From NCBI GenBank assembly GCA_963693305.1, contig OY855915.1, forward strand, positions 11,741,340-11,805,339: a stretch of 64,000 nt of DNA. Reading direction: 5' to 3'. The stretch comes from Meandrina meandrites (taxonomy: Eukaryota > Cnidaria > Anthozoa > Scleractinia > Meandrinidae). The notes under the pieces are model-generated. The model did no database searches, had not been told where the DNA came from, and saw only the letters and a program-made list of their open reading frames with translations. The position numbers and the translations under genes were made by a program. Below, piece after piece: positions 12,556-23,740 of the stretch (position 1 is the first letter of the stretch; the number at the start of each line of letters is the position of its first letter).

Positions 12556-15149
12556 TTGGCACAGTATAAAAATCGCCTAATTGTGTAGTGCATGGACTTC
12601 CAATAATTATAAAGGCGTCAAATGTACTCCACTAATCTTAGATTATTGCTGTAAATAAAATTATATAAAGGCGGGGGCAACTGTAGTGAGAACTGTTACT
12701 AGTATGATAGTAGTCGTGTAGGGCATATTCACTATCACATAAAGATGCTCAGCAGTGGCCTTAAAGTTGTGTTGTTGTGAGCCAGGAATATGCGAGTCAG
12801 TGGCTGAAATAAAATTTCATTTCATTTACGTTTTCTCAGTTGCATAAATAAGGTTAAGTTTCTCCCAGTTGTTCAAAAGATGGATAACGCTATCCACCCG
12901 ATAGATCATAAACTGTAAAACAGCCGCATTTTTGTTTTTTTGCGAACGCGCTTGAGCGGTCTTTGGAGCCAATGTCAAAACGGAGAGCTGACGATCGGCG
13001 GTATTTGCGCCTTCGATAAGCCACTGTTTCGAGACTTAACGATTTCAGAGAAAAAACGACTGTTTTTCAGTCCAGATAGATCACAATCCAAATGAAATGC
13101 AATTAACGAAAGTGTTTTCGTGTTCGCAAAGCCCAAAACGTCCTCGTTTAGTTATTTACGATTGTCCCGGTTTGTATAAAAGTATAAAAGCAAATACTTT
13201 TAAAAATATATTGATCCTCTGCGACCTCCTTTGGCACGTAACGCAATCTTCCCTCTCCAAGAAAGGCAGTATACGAAAAAACAAATACGACATGACGGTT
13301 CGCATTTGTAAATTGGGATAATTATTTGTCCGTCCAACATTGACGATAGCAAAATTAGACCAAATTTTCTTCGGTAACTGCGTCTCAGTACATGTATGAA
13401 ATAGAACAATAAAGTGCTAAAGTGCAGTTAGCAAAACGGTTTCTTTTGTTTTAACGACAAAAGGTTATTTGTATCATTGGCTATCAGTGTGAAACATTTG
13501 CACAGTGACCTACATAGTAACCTGCTCGACACTGATGGGAAGGTCGTCTTCTTAAAGCCTGGGAAGTGAAGTGAGTTCAATATGATTTTATTCTTGCACA
13601 TGTACGGCTTCTTTTAGTAGCTATGCATATAGTTTCTAGTAGTGCAATCAAAGCGGCTATGAGCCACTGAACTTGGAAAATGAGTCACGAAGGTGGGAAT
13701 GAAGGCCATTGAACTGACTGGGTTTGTATTTATCGATTTTATTGGGTCTCATATACGTTTCGCATTTGCAAACAGCAAAAAGAAATTATTCTCAACTGCT
13801 CGACAACGAGTGAAACCGACAACTTTGGCAAACAAAGGTTTCCCCAGAACAAATCAAGTTTTGCCCGATAAGTTCAATCCCCTACCGCGAAATTTTCTTT
13901 GTACTGGAGCAAATATGTCAGCTTTGAGTATTGAGATCAGGGACGCGTCACGGAACGTTGTAGATTTAAATCCTGATCAGGGAATGATTTATTATTCTCA
14001 AACTCATTAAATATATAGATTTAGGCAGGCCTAAAAGCGGAGCCCCCATTTATTATTTTTTTGCTCGAGTAAATTACAGTGTTATCAACTAAGTAGTCAC
14101 ACTATTTCTACGCTTATACAGTGGCCTATAAAGGTACAAAATAAATAAATTTTTAATCACTTATGGTTTTGTTGACGAAAGCGATGTCAATATATTTCGA
14201 GGTTAAACCTTCTGACTTTTATTGCCTGTGACAGGATCAAAAATTGAAATTGACGAGTGCACTTTTTTGGGTTCTTCACGTACGCACGTACAAAGCAGTT
14301 AGGGCAAAAAAATCCACTCAAGGCAAAACAAAATACAGAAAAACAAAGTGAACTCGCTGCTAAACACAGTACTGAAAGTAAACAATTTAAGTAATTTTAA
14401 AGCAGATTTTGTGTAAGTCTTCATAAGTCTTCATATCGTGCAGGATAACAATTCCAAACGCACGATTGCACCCCGATGGAATTTTTTCCGCATTGCATTG
14501 ACGTGTTTACTGGCCCATGACTACGTCATATACGCACACACAGGGCAGATCAGTTGCGCGCATTCCATTACTCTGCAGTGAGGGGGCTCGACTTGAGTTA
14601 ACAGTATCGTGATTCGAGACTTCTCAAATTATGACCACTTCAAAATTTGTTATATCCGCTTTGTACGATATAGTATCGCACTGGTCGGCCGCTGGAACAA
14701 TAGAACTTGCCGGTCAGTCTCCTTCCTTACGTACTCTGATGCAATATGACATCTCAGCAAGCTCAAACAATGGCCCCAAGTAGAAATATTTGTAAATTCA
14801 GTATAAATAATCAGTTGTAGTATAAAATTGAACAAATACAATCTAATTGTTGTCGTGGCCTGGTCATTTGTTAAGCCGGAGGAAAACCTTTAAATTTCCG
14901 TCACAAGCAAGCCACAGCGAAACAGTTATTTCAACTCCTGGCCACTTTTACGGCAAGAACAATTTTTTTTCTTTATTTTATTGGTAGTTTTTATTATTAT
15001 TTTTTTTATTTTCAAAGTAACAAAAAGTTTCTATTCATAAGACAAGCTCAAACATTAACCGAAAGGCCTTATTTAATATATCTGAATATGACTATCACAC
15101 TTTCTGGACGAATGATAAGAAGCATACAAAATACACTTACTTTTCTTGC
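12556..15149. other. Intergenic stretch without recognised gene
   Basis: No convincing exon was found. Near 12700-12830 a block ends in AAATAAAATTTCATTTCATTT, resembling the simple 3' tail of a LINE or SINE, but no body could be identified. Confidence 0.45.
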
Positions 15150-15150
15150 A

Positions 15151-15318
15151 GAGAACTTTGCCTCGCTATTGACTTTCTTATCGACAACATCTACGTCCGT
15201 TTCGGAAACTCAGTTTTTCGACAAGTTATTGGAATACCAATGGCCACTAACAGTGCGCCTTTATTGGCTGATCTGTTTCTCCACACTTTCGAGTACGATT
15301 ACATGCTGGTTACGCCGA
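15151..15318 (+). pseudogene. Reverse-transcriptase fragment (Penelope-like)
   Basis: One frame from about 15151 reads AIDFLIDNIYVRFG, then FRQVIGIPMATNSAPLLADL. This corresponds to the RT palm-region block GIPMGTNCAPLLADLFL of Penelope-like retroelements. Gly to Ala in the conserved motif and loss of homology within about 60 codons show that it is a decayed piece. Only about 56 residues remain and no other retroelement domain was seen nearby. Confidence 0.65.
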
Positions 15319-15563
15319 TTCTCGTTTCGCCGTTTCGCCGTTACGCCCTTACACGCTACGCCATTCCTCGTTTTACTATAATTAATTAATAATAAATAAT
15401 AATAAATAAATAATTAATAATAATTAATTAATAATTAATAATAACTAACAAATGATTTTAAGCATTATACTAAAACGTGCACGTGATTGGCTGATTAGTA
15501 TTGTCTTTTCCTAGATACAACTACCTCAATTAGATAACTGAGATCACAAGAACACCAAGGAAG

Positions 15564-16853
15564 ATGACCGAGTTCTCTAATTCTGCCAGCTATCATTTAC
15601 TCTCAACACAGTCAGACGAACAGCAACTGTCGATCTCTGAAGAAACCTCGACAGAAAATGAAAAGTCCTCGGGAAAATCTTCCTTTTGGAAGGCTGTAGT
15701 GAACATCATGAGTGCCATCGAAGGCACAGGCCTCCTCGGCCTGCCTTACGTGATAGCACGCAGTGGCCTGGTAGCGGTGGCGGCATTGCTCGTGATTCCT
15801 ATGATCGCTTATTATACTGGAGCAAGACTGATAGACTGCCTTTATGAGAAAAATGAAGCAGATGAAAGAGTTCGTATCAGGTCTAATTACAAGGAACTGG
15901 GTGAAGCCTGCTGGCCTCGTTTTGGTGGTACCATAGTTGCCGCTGTCCAGTTGATCGAGCTGTTTCTTTACGCGTCTCTGTTCCTTGTCTTGTGTGCCTC
16001 GCTTGCAAGCAGCATTTACCCGGCGCTGTCTAATGAAGTTTGGATGCTCATTGCCGCCGCCATTGCATTTCCAGCAATATTCCTGAAGAACCTTTCCCAG
16101 GTTGCATGGTTAAGTTTACTGAGTGTGATAGCTTTATTAGTAGCTGTAATCGTTGTTTTGGCTTTCGGAATAGCACATCACTCCACATGGGATGCTAAAG
16201 ATATCTTAGTTTGGGACATAAATGGAATACCAATCGGCCTAGCAATTATCATATTCAGCTATATTTGCCATCCCATTTTGCCTGGTGTCGAGGAAAGCAT
16301 GGAAAACAGGTCACAGTATCGTTCAATGCTGGCATTTTCCTTCATCTTTGTTGCGATTTTTAAAATCGTTTTCTCTGTCTGCGCTTTCTTATCGTTTAGC
16401 TCAAATATCAATGAAGTGATCGTTAATAGTCTTCCCATGGGAATTATGCACATGCTGGTAAACGGAGTTTTGATTATAAACGTGATATTCTCGTACCCCT
16501 TCATCGTCCTGTCAATACTACAAGTTATCGAGGACTCTGTTTCCAGCGAGTCATTTCCCTGCAAAATTCCTGACCTCGTTTGGTTTATTGGTGTTCGGGT
16601 GATGACTAGCCTCCTCACAGTCCTGCCTGCCATCTCCATTCCACATTTTGCGCTTTTCATGGCATTTATTGGAAGCTTAACAGGCTCTTGTGTTGCCTTC
16701 ATCTTTCCTGCAATTTTTCACCTTATGCTGAAAAAGAAAGAGATTAAACTTTATCACTACGTTTTCGATGTATTAATTGTAATCTTCGGAATACTTGCCA
16801 GTATTCTGGGTATAGTGTTTACTGGAATGTCCTTGGTTAAAACCATTTCTTGA
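15564..16853 (+). CDS. SLC32/VIAAT-like vesicular amino-acid transporter
   Basis: A 429-residue membrane protein of the amino acid/auxin permease (Aa_trans) superfamily. VIAAT loads GABA and glycine into synaptic vesicles by proton exchange; the substrate here is inferred only. Similarity to animal VIAAT runs the whole length: VVNIMSAIEGTGLLGLPYVI (45-64), CLYEKNEADERVRIRSNYKE (92-111), the Q-IEL segment of TM3 (about 129), FLKNL (173-177), IIFSY-PILPGVEESM (229-246) and IPHFALFMAFIGSLTG (359-374). About ten hydrophobic spans are visible, with a polar N-terminus of about 40 residues. The coding region is one exon. A strong splice acceptor, TTGTCTTTTCCTAG, ends at 15514 and suggests a spliced 5' UTR. 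An AATAAA occurs at 17416. The N-terminus is shorter than in mammalian VIAAT, so it may be a lineage-specific paralogue. Confidence 0.88.
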   Translation: MTEFSNSASYHLLSTQSDEQQLSISEETSTENEKSSGKSSFWKAVVNIMSAIEGTGLLGLPYVIARSGLVAVAALLVIPMIAYYTGARLIDCLYEKNEADERVRIRSNYKELGEACWPRFGGTIVAAVQLIELFLYASLFLVLCASLASSIYPALSNEVWMLIAAAIAFPAIFLKNLSQVAWLSLLSVIALLVAVIVVLAFGIAHHSTWDAKDILVWDINGIPIGLAIIIFSYICHPILPGVEESMENRSQYRSMLAFSFIFVAIFKIVFSVCAFLSFSSNINEVIVNSLPMGIMHMLVNGVLIINVIFSYPFIVLSILQVIEDSVSSESFPCKIPDLVWFIGVRVMTSLLTVLPAISIPHFALFMAFIGSLTGSCVAFIFPAIFHLMLKKKEIKLYHYVFDVLIVIFGILASILGIVFTGMSLVKTIS

Positions 16854-17737
16854 ATTACTGTTAGAAACAGGAAGCTGGACGGGTCTTTTTTTTTTGCAGA
16901 ACGAAGCAGGAAAATGATATTGCAAATCGACAGGCATGCAGTGATTTTGTTCTTTCATTTTTTCATTTTTTGCACGTGGGTATTTAAGGCACGCGGCGCT
17001 ACATCTTAAAAAAACGTTGGCTATATTTTTCACATTTGTCGCTCGTTATTTAATCTTCCACACTCAGTCTTAAACATCCTTCAGAGCCGTAACTAGTAGC
17101 AGGCGAACCGAGGAACTTGCCTCGGTAAAAATTTTGAATTTTTTTTTTCAGATTTGTTTCTGATATATGAACATTTTTCGTCAGGTTACGGCGTGTCCTT
17201 GTTTTTTTTTGGCAGTTTTTTGGTGTCTTTCTACCTTAGAAAACTATTATTTTGAGACTCCTTTTGATTCCTTGTGATTTTGTGTAACAGACAAAATGGA
17301 TTTAAAATATCATGTGGGGCATAGTTCCTTTAATAGTATCTGTATGCTAATAAGTGACTTTGAAAGATTTAAAATGGTTGATTTTTAATTGTTACCCAAT
17401 ATTCACTTATGACTGAATAAAACTCTTTGGTGCAACTTACACGTTAGGTTTACACCTTTTGTCGGGCAGTTTCAATATGTAGCACAAGGTAACCATAGAG
17501 CCCACCCCCTCCCGGCCTCCCGGGTAGGAATTGATACCTTGCATGCTGACTGCTTTTAAATTTTCCGACGATCACTCTCCTCATTTTATTGTAAGTTATA
17601 AGTCCCCCCACCCAGCACAAAGCTTTTAAAACAGCTAAGGCATGATTGGGAATTCTATTCCTTGCATACTTTATTAGCCTGCAATCCAGGCGTATTTTGG
17701 GAGAGCGAGTGCATGCATTCCCGTGTCAAGTGTTTAA

Positions 17738-18110
17738 AGGCGCAGTATCACGTGATTTCTTCTACGTTTTTGTGTAAACTACGCTAGAATTATAAAGGTA
17801 CACTCACTGATCAACAAAATTACCTTTAAATGACAAAAAGGCACAAATTTACTCTCTAAGATGTAAACAAACCATAATCAACGGTTTTAAGTGATTTTCC
17901 TCCAAGAAACACTGTCAAACTTGAAAACGTCGGCGCGACGTTGTCAAGTCTTAGACCACTTCTTCTCTACCTGTCCGTAGCCATACCAGTTTTAAACAGC
18001 TTTCGTGATCAGTACAGTGCATTTCAGCTAGCAAGGTTAGGCAACTATTAGAGGATTAACAACCTTCATTGAATTTTTAAGTGGCACTAAAGCTTGGTGA
18101 GACTGCCCCT
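17738..18110. mobile_element. TTAA-flanked MITE, 373 bp
   Basis: The left end AGGCGCAGTATCAC pairs with the right end GTGAGACTGCCCCT. TTAA borders it at 17734-17737 and 18111-18114. A TTAA target with AGG ends suggests Kolobok or piggyBac type. No coding sequence inside. Confidence 0.7.
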
Positions 18111-18609
18111 TTAAGCCACCATCTTTGAATAGGAAAACAGTGAAGGATTGAAGCGAGGGAAGTGGCGGCTAAACAGTCGAACGATGTAACTACCAAAACC
18201 ACTTGCACTGCAGCCTAATACTTCATCTGAATACATATCATTAGAGGCTCATAATTCTTACGAATTATGAACTCGATCAATTTTACTTTCGCCACTGGGC
18301 CGATAAAGTGTCAAGTGTCTTTTCAGTTCCCCTCAGATAGGTAACCAAAGAGAACGAAAACCAGGAGAGGACGGATAAAAATATAAATATTGAAGTAAAC
18401 TTAGACACCTCATCAAGTACGATGAAGTACTTTCTGTAACATATCCAGGACCTAAGTACCTCATATATGATTAATACGATAGGCCACGCAGCCTTGAGTA
18501 TACTGAGTCACAGCGCCGACTGCTAGGACCACTGATCAAGGTTCGACCCACTCTCCTCCCTGGAGTCCCCCTCATATCCCGAGATCTATCCATGCTGCCT
18601 ACCTCTTTC

Positions 18610-18790
<181 letters not shown>

Positions 18791-19276
18791 TTCAAGGGGA
18801 TGACACTCATTATTGATGGCCCAGTATTTTTCTTTCTGTCCATAATGGCTCTCCCTAATAAGGCTCTAATAACTACTAACCTAAACTAGAGTCAAATTAA
18901 TTGTACATAGAAGTAAAAGAAAGTCCTAACACGTATAGTCAATCAGTTAAGTGCTCACCAGCAGAGTTTTTCAGTAATACCTTTCCCTGGGGAGTTTTTA
19001 TAAAGCGTTTCTGTGAAGAAATATTTCTGAGGGACAGTTCCGTTCCGTTCCACAGACGGGTAGCACGGGAATGGATTGTTCTGAGGCCTGAATTTTTTGC
19101 ACATGGGCGTGATAAAAGCATTTCCACAACAATCCGTGGTTCTCTCTCCCATAACTTAGTTTCATCATGTTGTAAGTAACAGACAGTGAGAACATAGTGC
19201 TATTTACAAGCGTAGCCGAGAGGCTGAACTGGCCTGAATTCGGCCAGACTTCCGAGAACAACACCAGCTAGCTTAA

Positions 19277-19912
19277 GGTCATTCCTCCGAAATACAACTA
19301 AACACATGATTTTTGTCAAACTTTCACAATTTGTTATTTATCGTGCAATAAGTCGAAATATAAAATAAAAAAGATAGGTCACCATCTCCGTTAACGAGAT
19401 ATTATGAAACCAAGTTACCCCAAAATTCCTTGTAATTTCGCCGAACAAAAGCATGTTTATTTGATCAGTGTACACTACTTTCTATGGGAATAGGAAGCAC
19501 ATAACTAAAGTAAGCCATTAGACAACGTAGTAGTCATATTATATCGACGTTAAGGAACAATTTATTACATATTTAATGGCAAATAAACGTAGTGTTACAG
19601 GAAATTGGCTAAAATATTTCCTCGCGTGCGTGTTCCCGAGGCCATTATTTTACGTCCGTGAATAACACATTAATAGCAATACGTCGGTTTTAAAACACAT
19701 GATTTTTTTCAAACTCTTTAAACAAAAAGGTAATGAATGGTAGGTCAAAATTAGTCATAGCAAAAGGTAGGTCACGGTGCTTGTTTAAGAGCAAATAAGC
19801 ATTCTTTTCCCTACTGAGCTTAGCCTCATAGGGAATCTAGTACGACTTTGATGCTTATGACGCAATAATTCGTGCGCAGTAAGGATGCGCAATGCAAAAC
19901 AGAGGAATGACC
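19277..19912. mobile_element. TTAA-flanked MITE, 636 bp
   Basis: The ends GGTCATTCCTC and GAGGAATGACC are exact inverted repeats, bordered by TTAA at 19273-19276 and 19913-19916. The word ACACATGATTTTT-TCAAACT occurs twice inside (about 19306 and 19696) in the same orientation. No open frame. Confidence 0.7.
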
Positions 19913-20411
19913 TTAAGTACGTAACAAGGACGTTTAATGTATTTAAACTCGTCATCACTCGTAGTCATTGGTAGTCACTCGTGGTCATTTGTGGTCACAC
20001 GTGTGAGTTTTGGGCACGCGCTCGTATTACTGTACATAATTCTCACGCATTGTTAGAACACTCTAGTCAATCATACAGAAGTATCGATATAAAATTTAAG
20101 GTGTAGTATATCTGAAGAAAACTGATGCACATTTCTCAGTGATCAAGGATTTACAGTTATACGATTCTTCCATATAGCACTGAACTTTAAATCATAACAA
20201 ACACAGACAGGTCACTCAGAATAGTTTTGTAAGTTATTCCGTTAAATTCCAATGTAGTTCAAAGCCGGAAATCTGTTAAACTATAAACCACGTGAAAAAA
20301 ATCATAAACCTTTACTTCAATGATATTGGGTGCATAAAGCATTTTCGTAACTGCCGTAAGTGGCGCCGAGTCTAATGATAAGTTTTGTGCTCTTAGATAA
20401 ACTTTTTATGC

Positions 20412-20538
20412 TATGTTGTGCCGATAGAAGATGGTTTTCCTGTGTCCTATAAGAAATTAGAATATAGCCGCTGTATACACGCAATGGAATTCTAGCGGGC
20501 ATTATTTTTTTATAGAACATAGCTAAAAACTATAGAAG
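20412..20538. repeat. Degenerate hairpin repeat, copy A
   Basis: Shares GAAGATGGTTTTCCT-TGTCC and CTATAAGAAA, with inverted ATTATTTTTTTATAGAACAT, with the hairpin at 20998-21161. Together the copies flank the putative DUF3504 exon. Confidence 0.55.
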
Positions 20539-20629
20539 CCCGGTACCCCGGATGCAACTTTTGCTGCGTTACGAATTCAAAAACATGGCGGCAACAATCT
20601 TTTTAAGTTGTCATTTTATTTCCTTAATT

Positions 20630-20828
20630 ATGGCCGCTAAAAACAGTTCACCTGAATTACGTTTCGGTGACCGGGAAGATGAAGACGTGGACGAGTTGTT
20701 GAGCAGCGAGTGCCAGGAAGGCGGCCGCTTTGCAAACTTGCAAGACACTGATTTAAACAAAATTGTTACGGAATCGTACTCTAAGAGCACAAAAGCAAAC
20801 ACAAAACGGGCTGCAAAGGTTTTTCAAG
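20630..20828 (+). CDS. First exon of a DUF3504/Crypton-like protein (partial)
   Basis: An open exon starts at ATG 20630 (MAAKNSSPELRF) and ends at a good donor, CAAG followed by GTAAGT. In-frame ATGs upstream at 20552 and 20585 are possible alternative starts. The stretch RFANLQDTDLNKIV then SYSKSTKANTKRAAKVFQ resembles the N-terminal block that precedes the DUF3504 domain in Crypton-derived proteins such as ZMYM/QRICH1/KCTD1 relatives ('ESKDSKNTKKATK..VFREYL' style). About 66 residues are present, with an acidic cluster DREDEDVDELL. No downstream exon with the catalytic or DUF3504 core was recognised in the window, so this may be an orphan transposon piece rather than a working gene. Confidence 0.45.
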
Positions 20829-20997
20829 GTAAGTACAGCGATATAGAAATTCACTTTCGACTGCAAAACAGCATTAAAATGGATTTGATTACTGCCGTCA
20901 GGTTTCTTGGCATAGTGTTTGTTCATTCAGGTCAGCACGCGCGCGCAAGTGTGTTTTTTTTTTAATTATTTGCATTTCTATGCTATATTCTAAACCC

Positions 20998-21161
20998 ACT
21001 AGAAGATGGTTTTCCTATGTCCTATAAGAAAATAATGCACTTTTGAGGTCTAGAAAAGCAGCTGAATGCCCTCGCCTAACGGCTCGGGCATCCACTAGCA
21101 GCTTTTCTAGACCTCAAGCGTGCATTATTTTCTTATAGAACATGGAAAACCATCTTCTAGT
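20998..21161. repeat. 164-bp hairpin repeat, copy B, plus a partial copy C
   Basis: The arms are reverse complements over about 75 bases: ACTAGAAGATGGTTTTCC faces GGAAAACCATCTTCTAGT, and AAAATAATGCACTTTTGAGG faces CCTCAAGCGTGCATTATTTT. A further partial copy follows at about 21166-21262 and runs into the tetranucleotide repeat. Confidence 0.75.
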
Positions 21162-21263
21162 AGGTAAATAATGCACTTTTGCTGTGTAGAAAAGCAGCTT
21201 AATGCCTTCGCCAAACGGCTCGTGCATCTATTAACTGAGGTCTTTTCTAGATCTCAAGCGTGC

Positions 21264-21319
<56 letters not shown>

Positions 21320-21322
21320 ATC
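21264..21322. repeat. (TCAA)n microsatellite
   Basis: About 14 tandem TCAA tetranucleotides, starting inside the third hairpin copy. Confidence 0.95.
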
Positions 21323-21850
21323 AAGAAACTTCTTTAACGTGTCTAAAAGAACCTTAGCCGAGGGAAACACCCCTCTAGACAACATGGTAAAAAAGTACCG
21401 CTTTGAGCGCACGTTTCCTTACAGGGTGTTTCCTAGACTAATATATCCGTGGTAAAATTATCGCTCTAGAGAAGAAGAAGAAGCGAAGAAGAATGAAAAG
21501 GACTCCATGAAACAAGTGGCAACCTCCAAAAAATGCGGAGGAGGAGATGCCATTAGATGAGTAAGAAAGGAAGGATACTCCATATATCGTGCGACAGCTG
21601 CATCAAATGACAATGATTTTAATATTTAATATGCAGTTATATTGAATGCTGTGTCTTTGAGACACTGTAATCTACACTGGCTTTACATTCAGGAGAATTG
21701 TTTACGCTGCATGCACTGAAATCTAAATTTAAATTAGAAATTCCTATTATTTTGTAACGAACAATTTGCGTCAGGGGCCAAAATATTGATGTCTTCTAGT
21801 GTTTATTTGAACTTCTTTGTCAATGTTTTGTGTTGTCGTCGCCTCTTTCT

Positions 21851-22174
21851 CTATGCTCCATGGCATGTTTTACATTTGCATCCAGTAGCATGATATACTG
21901 TCTTTGCACTTCCGTCGGAGCAAGGTATTGATTCTTTCCGCCATCCCGTACTTTTACAACACTGGCAGAGGGTCTCGTACCAGGGAAAATTCATTGTAAT
22001 TGCACTTATGGATTTACATGTCCCTCGGCACTTTGTTACGCTGTAATCCTGTCCTCCGCAAATTTTGATCATCTCTTGCTCGGGCTCGCACGTGACTCCC
22101 CATTGCGCCCAGTTCGCCCAAGTCACGTGACTTAGCAACAGTATGGCGATTGCGAAACAAACAGGATTTGTCAT
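21851..22174 (-). CDS. Secreted cystine-knot (CTCK) protein 1, norrin/bursicon-like
   Basis: A 107-residue protein with a signal peptide (about 1-20, hydrophobic core CFAIAILLLSHVTWA), then one C-terminal cystine-knot domain. Cysteines lie at 29, 39, 49, 53, 70, 72, 73, 85, 99, 101 and 104. The signature is C-x9-C-x3-C (with CRGTC), then LCQCCK, then GCKCKTC at the end. This 11-cysteine layout matches norrin and bursicon, secreted dimeric ligands of Frizzled/LRP and LGR receptors respectively. The specific function is not known. The coding region is one exon. A splice acceptor, TTTTTTACTTTTCAG, lies just before the ATG, so the 5' UTR is probably spliced; a candidate leader exon with a GTAAGA donor lies near 25014. 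On the coding strand an AATAAA begins about 43 bp past the stop. A partner with the same spacing lies at 31373. Confidence 0.8.
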   Translation of the reverse strand: MTNPVCFAIAILLLSHVTWANWAQWGVTCEPEQEMIKICGGQDYSVTKCRGTCKSISAITMNFPWYETLCQCCKSTGWRKESIPCSDGSAKTVYHATGCKCKTCHGA

Positions 22175-22460
22175 TGCTCTGAAAAGTAAAAAACAGAGCT
22201 GATTAAATCCGGTGATTTTTTGTTAAAGGAATCAGGTCGCGTTATTTCTAAAGCAACTAAGGGCTCACTATTTTGCCGTAAGTTGGGTTTAGAAGCAGTT
22301 TACCGCATTTAGTGTATCCATGTTGTATTCAAAAATAAATTCAGTGGCTCATTTTTGGCAAACTCGTAATCTGATTGGCCAATAAAGAAACGCGTTTTAA
22401 AAAGAGTTGCTGTGTCCCTAATAAACTTCAATTTGGTCATAAACCCGCATGTAACTAAAA

Positions 22461-22591
22461 TAGGGGTGGATCTAGGGGGAGGGTGCAGAGGGTTTGCATC
22501 CCCCCCCCGGGCGGCGTTCTAATACAACTGGTATTCGGCAAAAGAAAACTATGTGCTCCCCCTTCTGAGAAAAATCCTGGATCTGCCCCTG
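22461..22591. mobile_element. CAGGG-type MITE with 5-bp duplication
   Basis: The left end TAGGGGTGGATCTAGG (first C mutated) pairs with the right end CCTGGATCTGCCCCTG. Flanks are TAAAA and TAAAG. A C-run sits inside. Same class as the elements at 9530, 44111, 48225 and 49793. Confidence 0.55.
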
Positions 22592-23633
22592 TAAAGCATA
22601 GTGACAGTGTAGTACAAGAGTGAAAACCTACAAATTAAAGCAATTAGGGGAAAGAAGCCTGAAAAACTGATTCAGGGTTTCAACAGGATTCGAAACCGTG
22701 ACCTCCGCGATACCTGTGCACAGCCAACTGAGCTTTGAAGCGACTTTGGGAGCCAGATCCTTTTTGAGGTTCTGTCTTAATTTCCCATGAAGGAATAGAT
22801 GACAGAAAAAATAATTATCCGCCGTGCAAAACAAATTCATTAGTAAATAAAAATTCGATCATAAAATGTCACTTATTATCCTTACAAAAGTTGTAAATAT
22901 AGTGAATAAATTGTTAAATCCTCAACTGTCATCTTTTTCTGTGTTTTTTTTTTAACGCGCCTGCGAGGCTTCTACAGGCCATTTTGTGCAAGTTTCTTTT
23001 CAACGATCAAACCGGGAAAAACGACCTTCAGAAGGTTTCTAACACTTTCTTTCACATTATTTACAATTTTTTCAAGGAAATATGAAATGCTTTGATTGAA
23101 TTTCAGATCCATACGGACTTACGGTACACTTATCGTAAGCTCTGGTTTCCCGGCTGTGCCAAACCCAGTTCTAACTGAGTCTCTAAAGACAAAAAAAACG
23201 GAAATGGTCTAGCATATGGCAGGCCAAGTTTGTTTTAAGTTCTTTCAAAAACTGCGTATTTCGGCAGAACTTAGATTCCTACCCAAAAAAACGCTGATTA
23301 CACGCTGTATGTGAGTATTTACCAAGTAAGCCGTGGCCAGTTGCACGCACCGTTTACTACGGAGCTCTTGTGTAGAGTAACAGGTAACTGAGACCAAAGC
23401 TTGTCACATTTGCACCCATTTATGGTCAAATTTACACCTGCATCCTTTTGTTATCTCATAACATCAAAGCTTAATGAGTTTTATTTATTTGGTGATGTTA
23501 GTTTCCGCCGAAAAAGGTTTCTTCAGGAAGAACGGTCAAGACATAGGGTCCATACAGCAGGAAGTTTATAAATGAAGTTTCCTTTTTTATTATTTATTTC
23601 CGATTAGTTGAAGTATCCTTAGGGTCAATATTG

Positions 23634-23740
23634 AATTTCTCCCTACATTATTAATACACTGTCAAGCAGACAGGTGAGGAGAATAAAGAAAACGATCAGT
23701 AGGGATATTGTCTGATTTAGCGCAGAATTCTCCCAACTTT
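23634..23740 (+). repeat. Dispersed repeat, copy 2 of 5
   Basis: AATTTCTCCCTACATTATTA, GTCAAGCAGACAGGTGAGGA, GAATAAAGAAAACGATCAGT and GCAGAATTCTCC, in the order seen in the copy at 35972. Confidence 0.65.

Noticed and set aside
16259..16702. 147-codon antisense ORF in the transporter gene
   Set aside because: It lies wholly inside the SLC32-like coding region and has no membrane or domain pattern of its own.
18955..19264. Overlapping ORFs near 19000 on both strands
   Set aside because: Short, mutually overlapping, no conserved motif, next to a microsatellite and a MITE.
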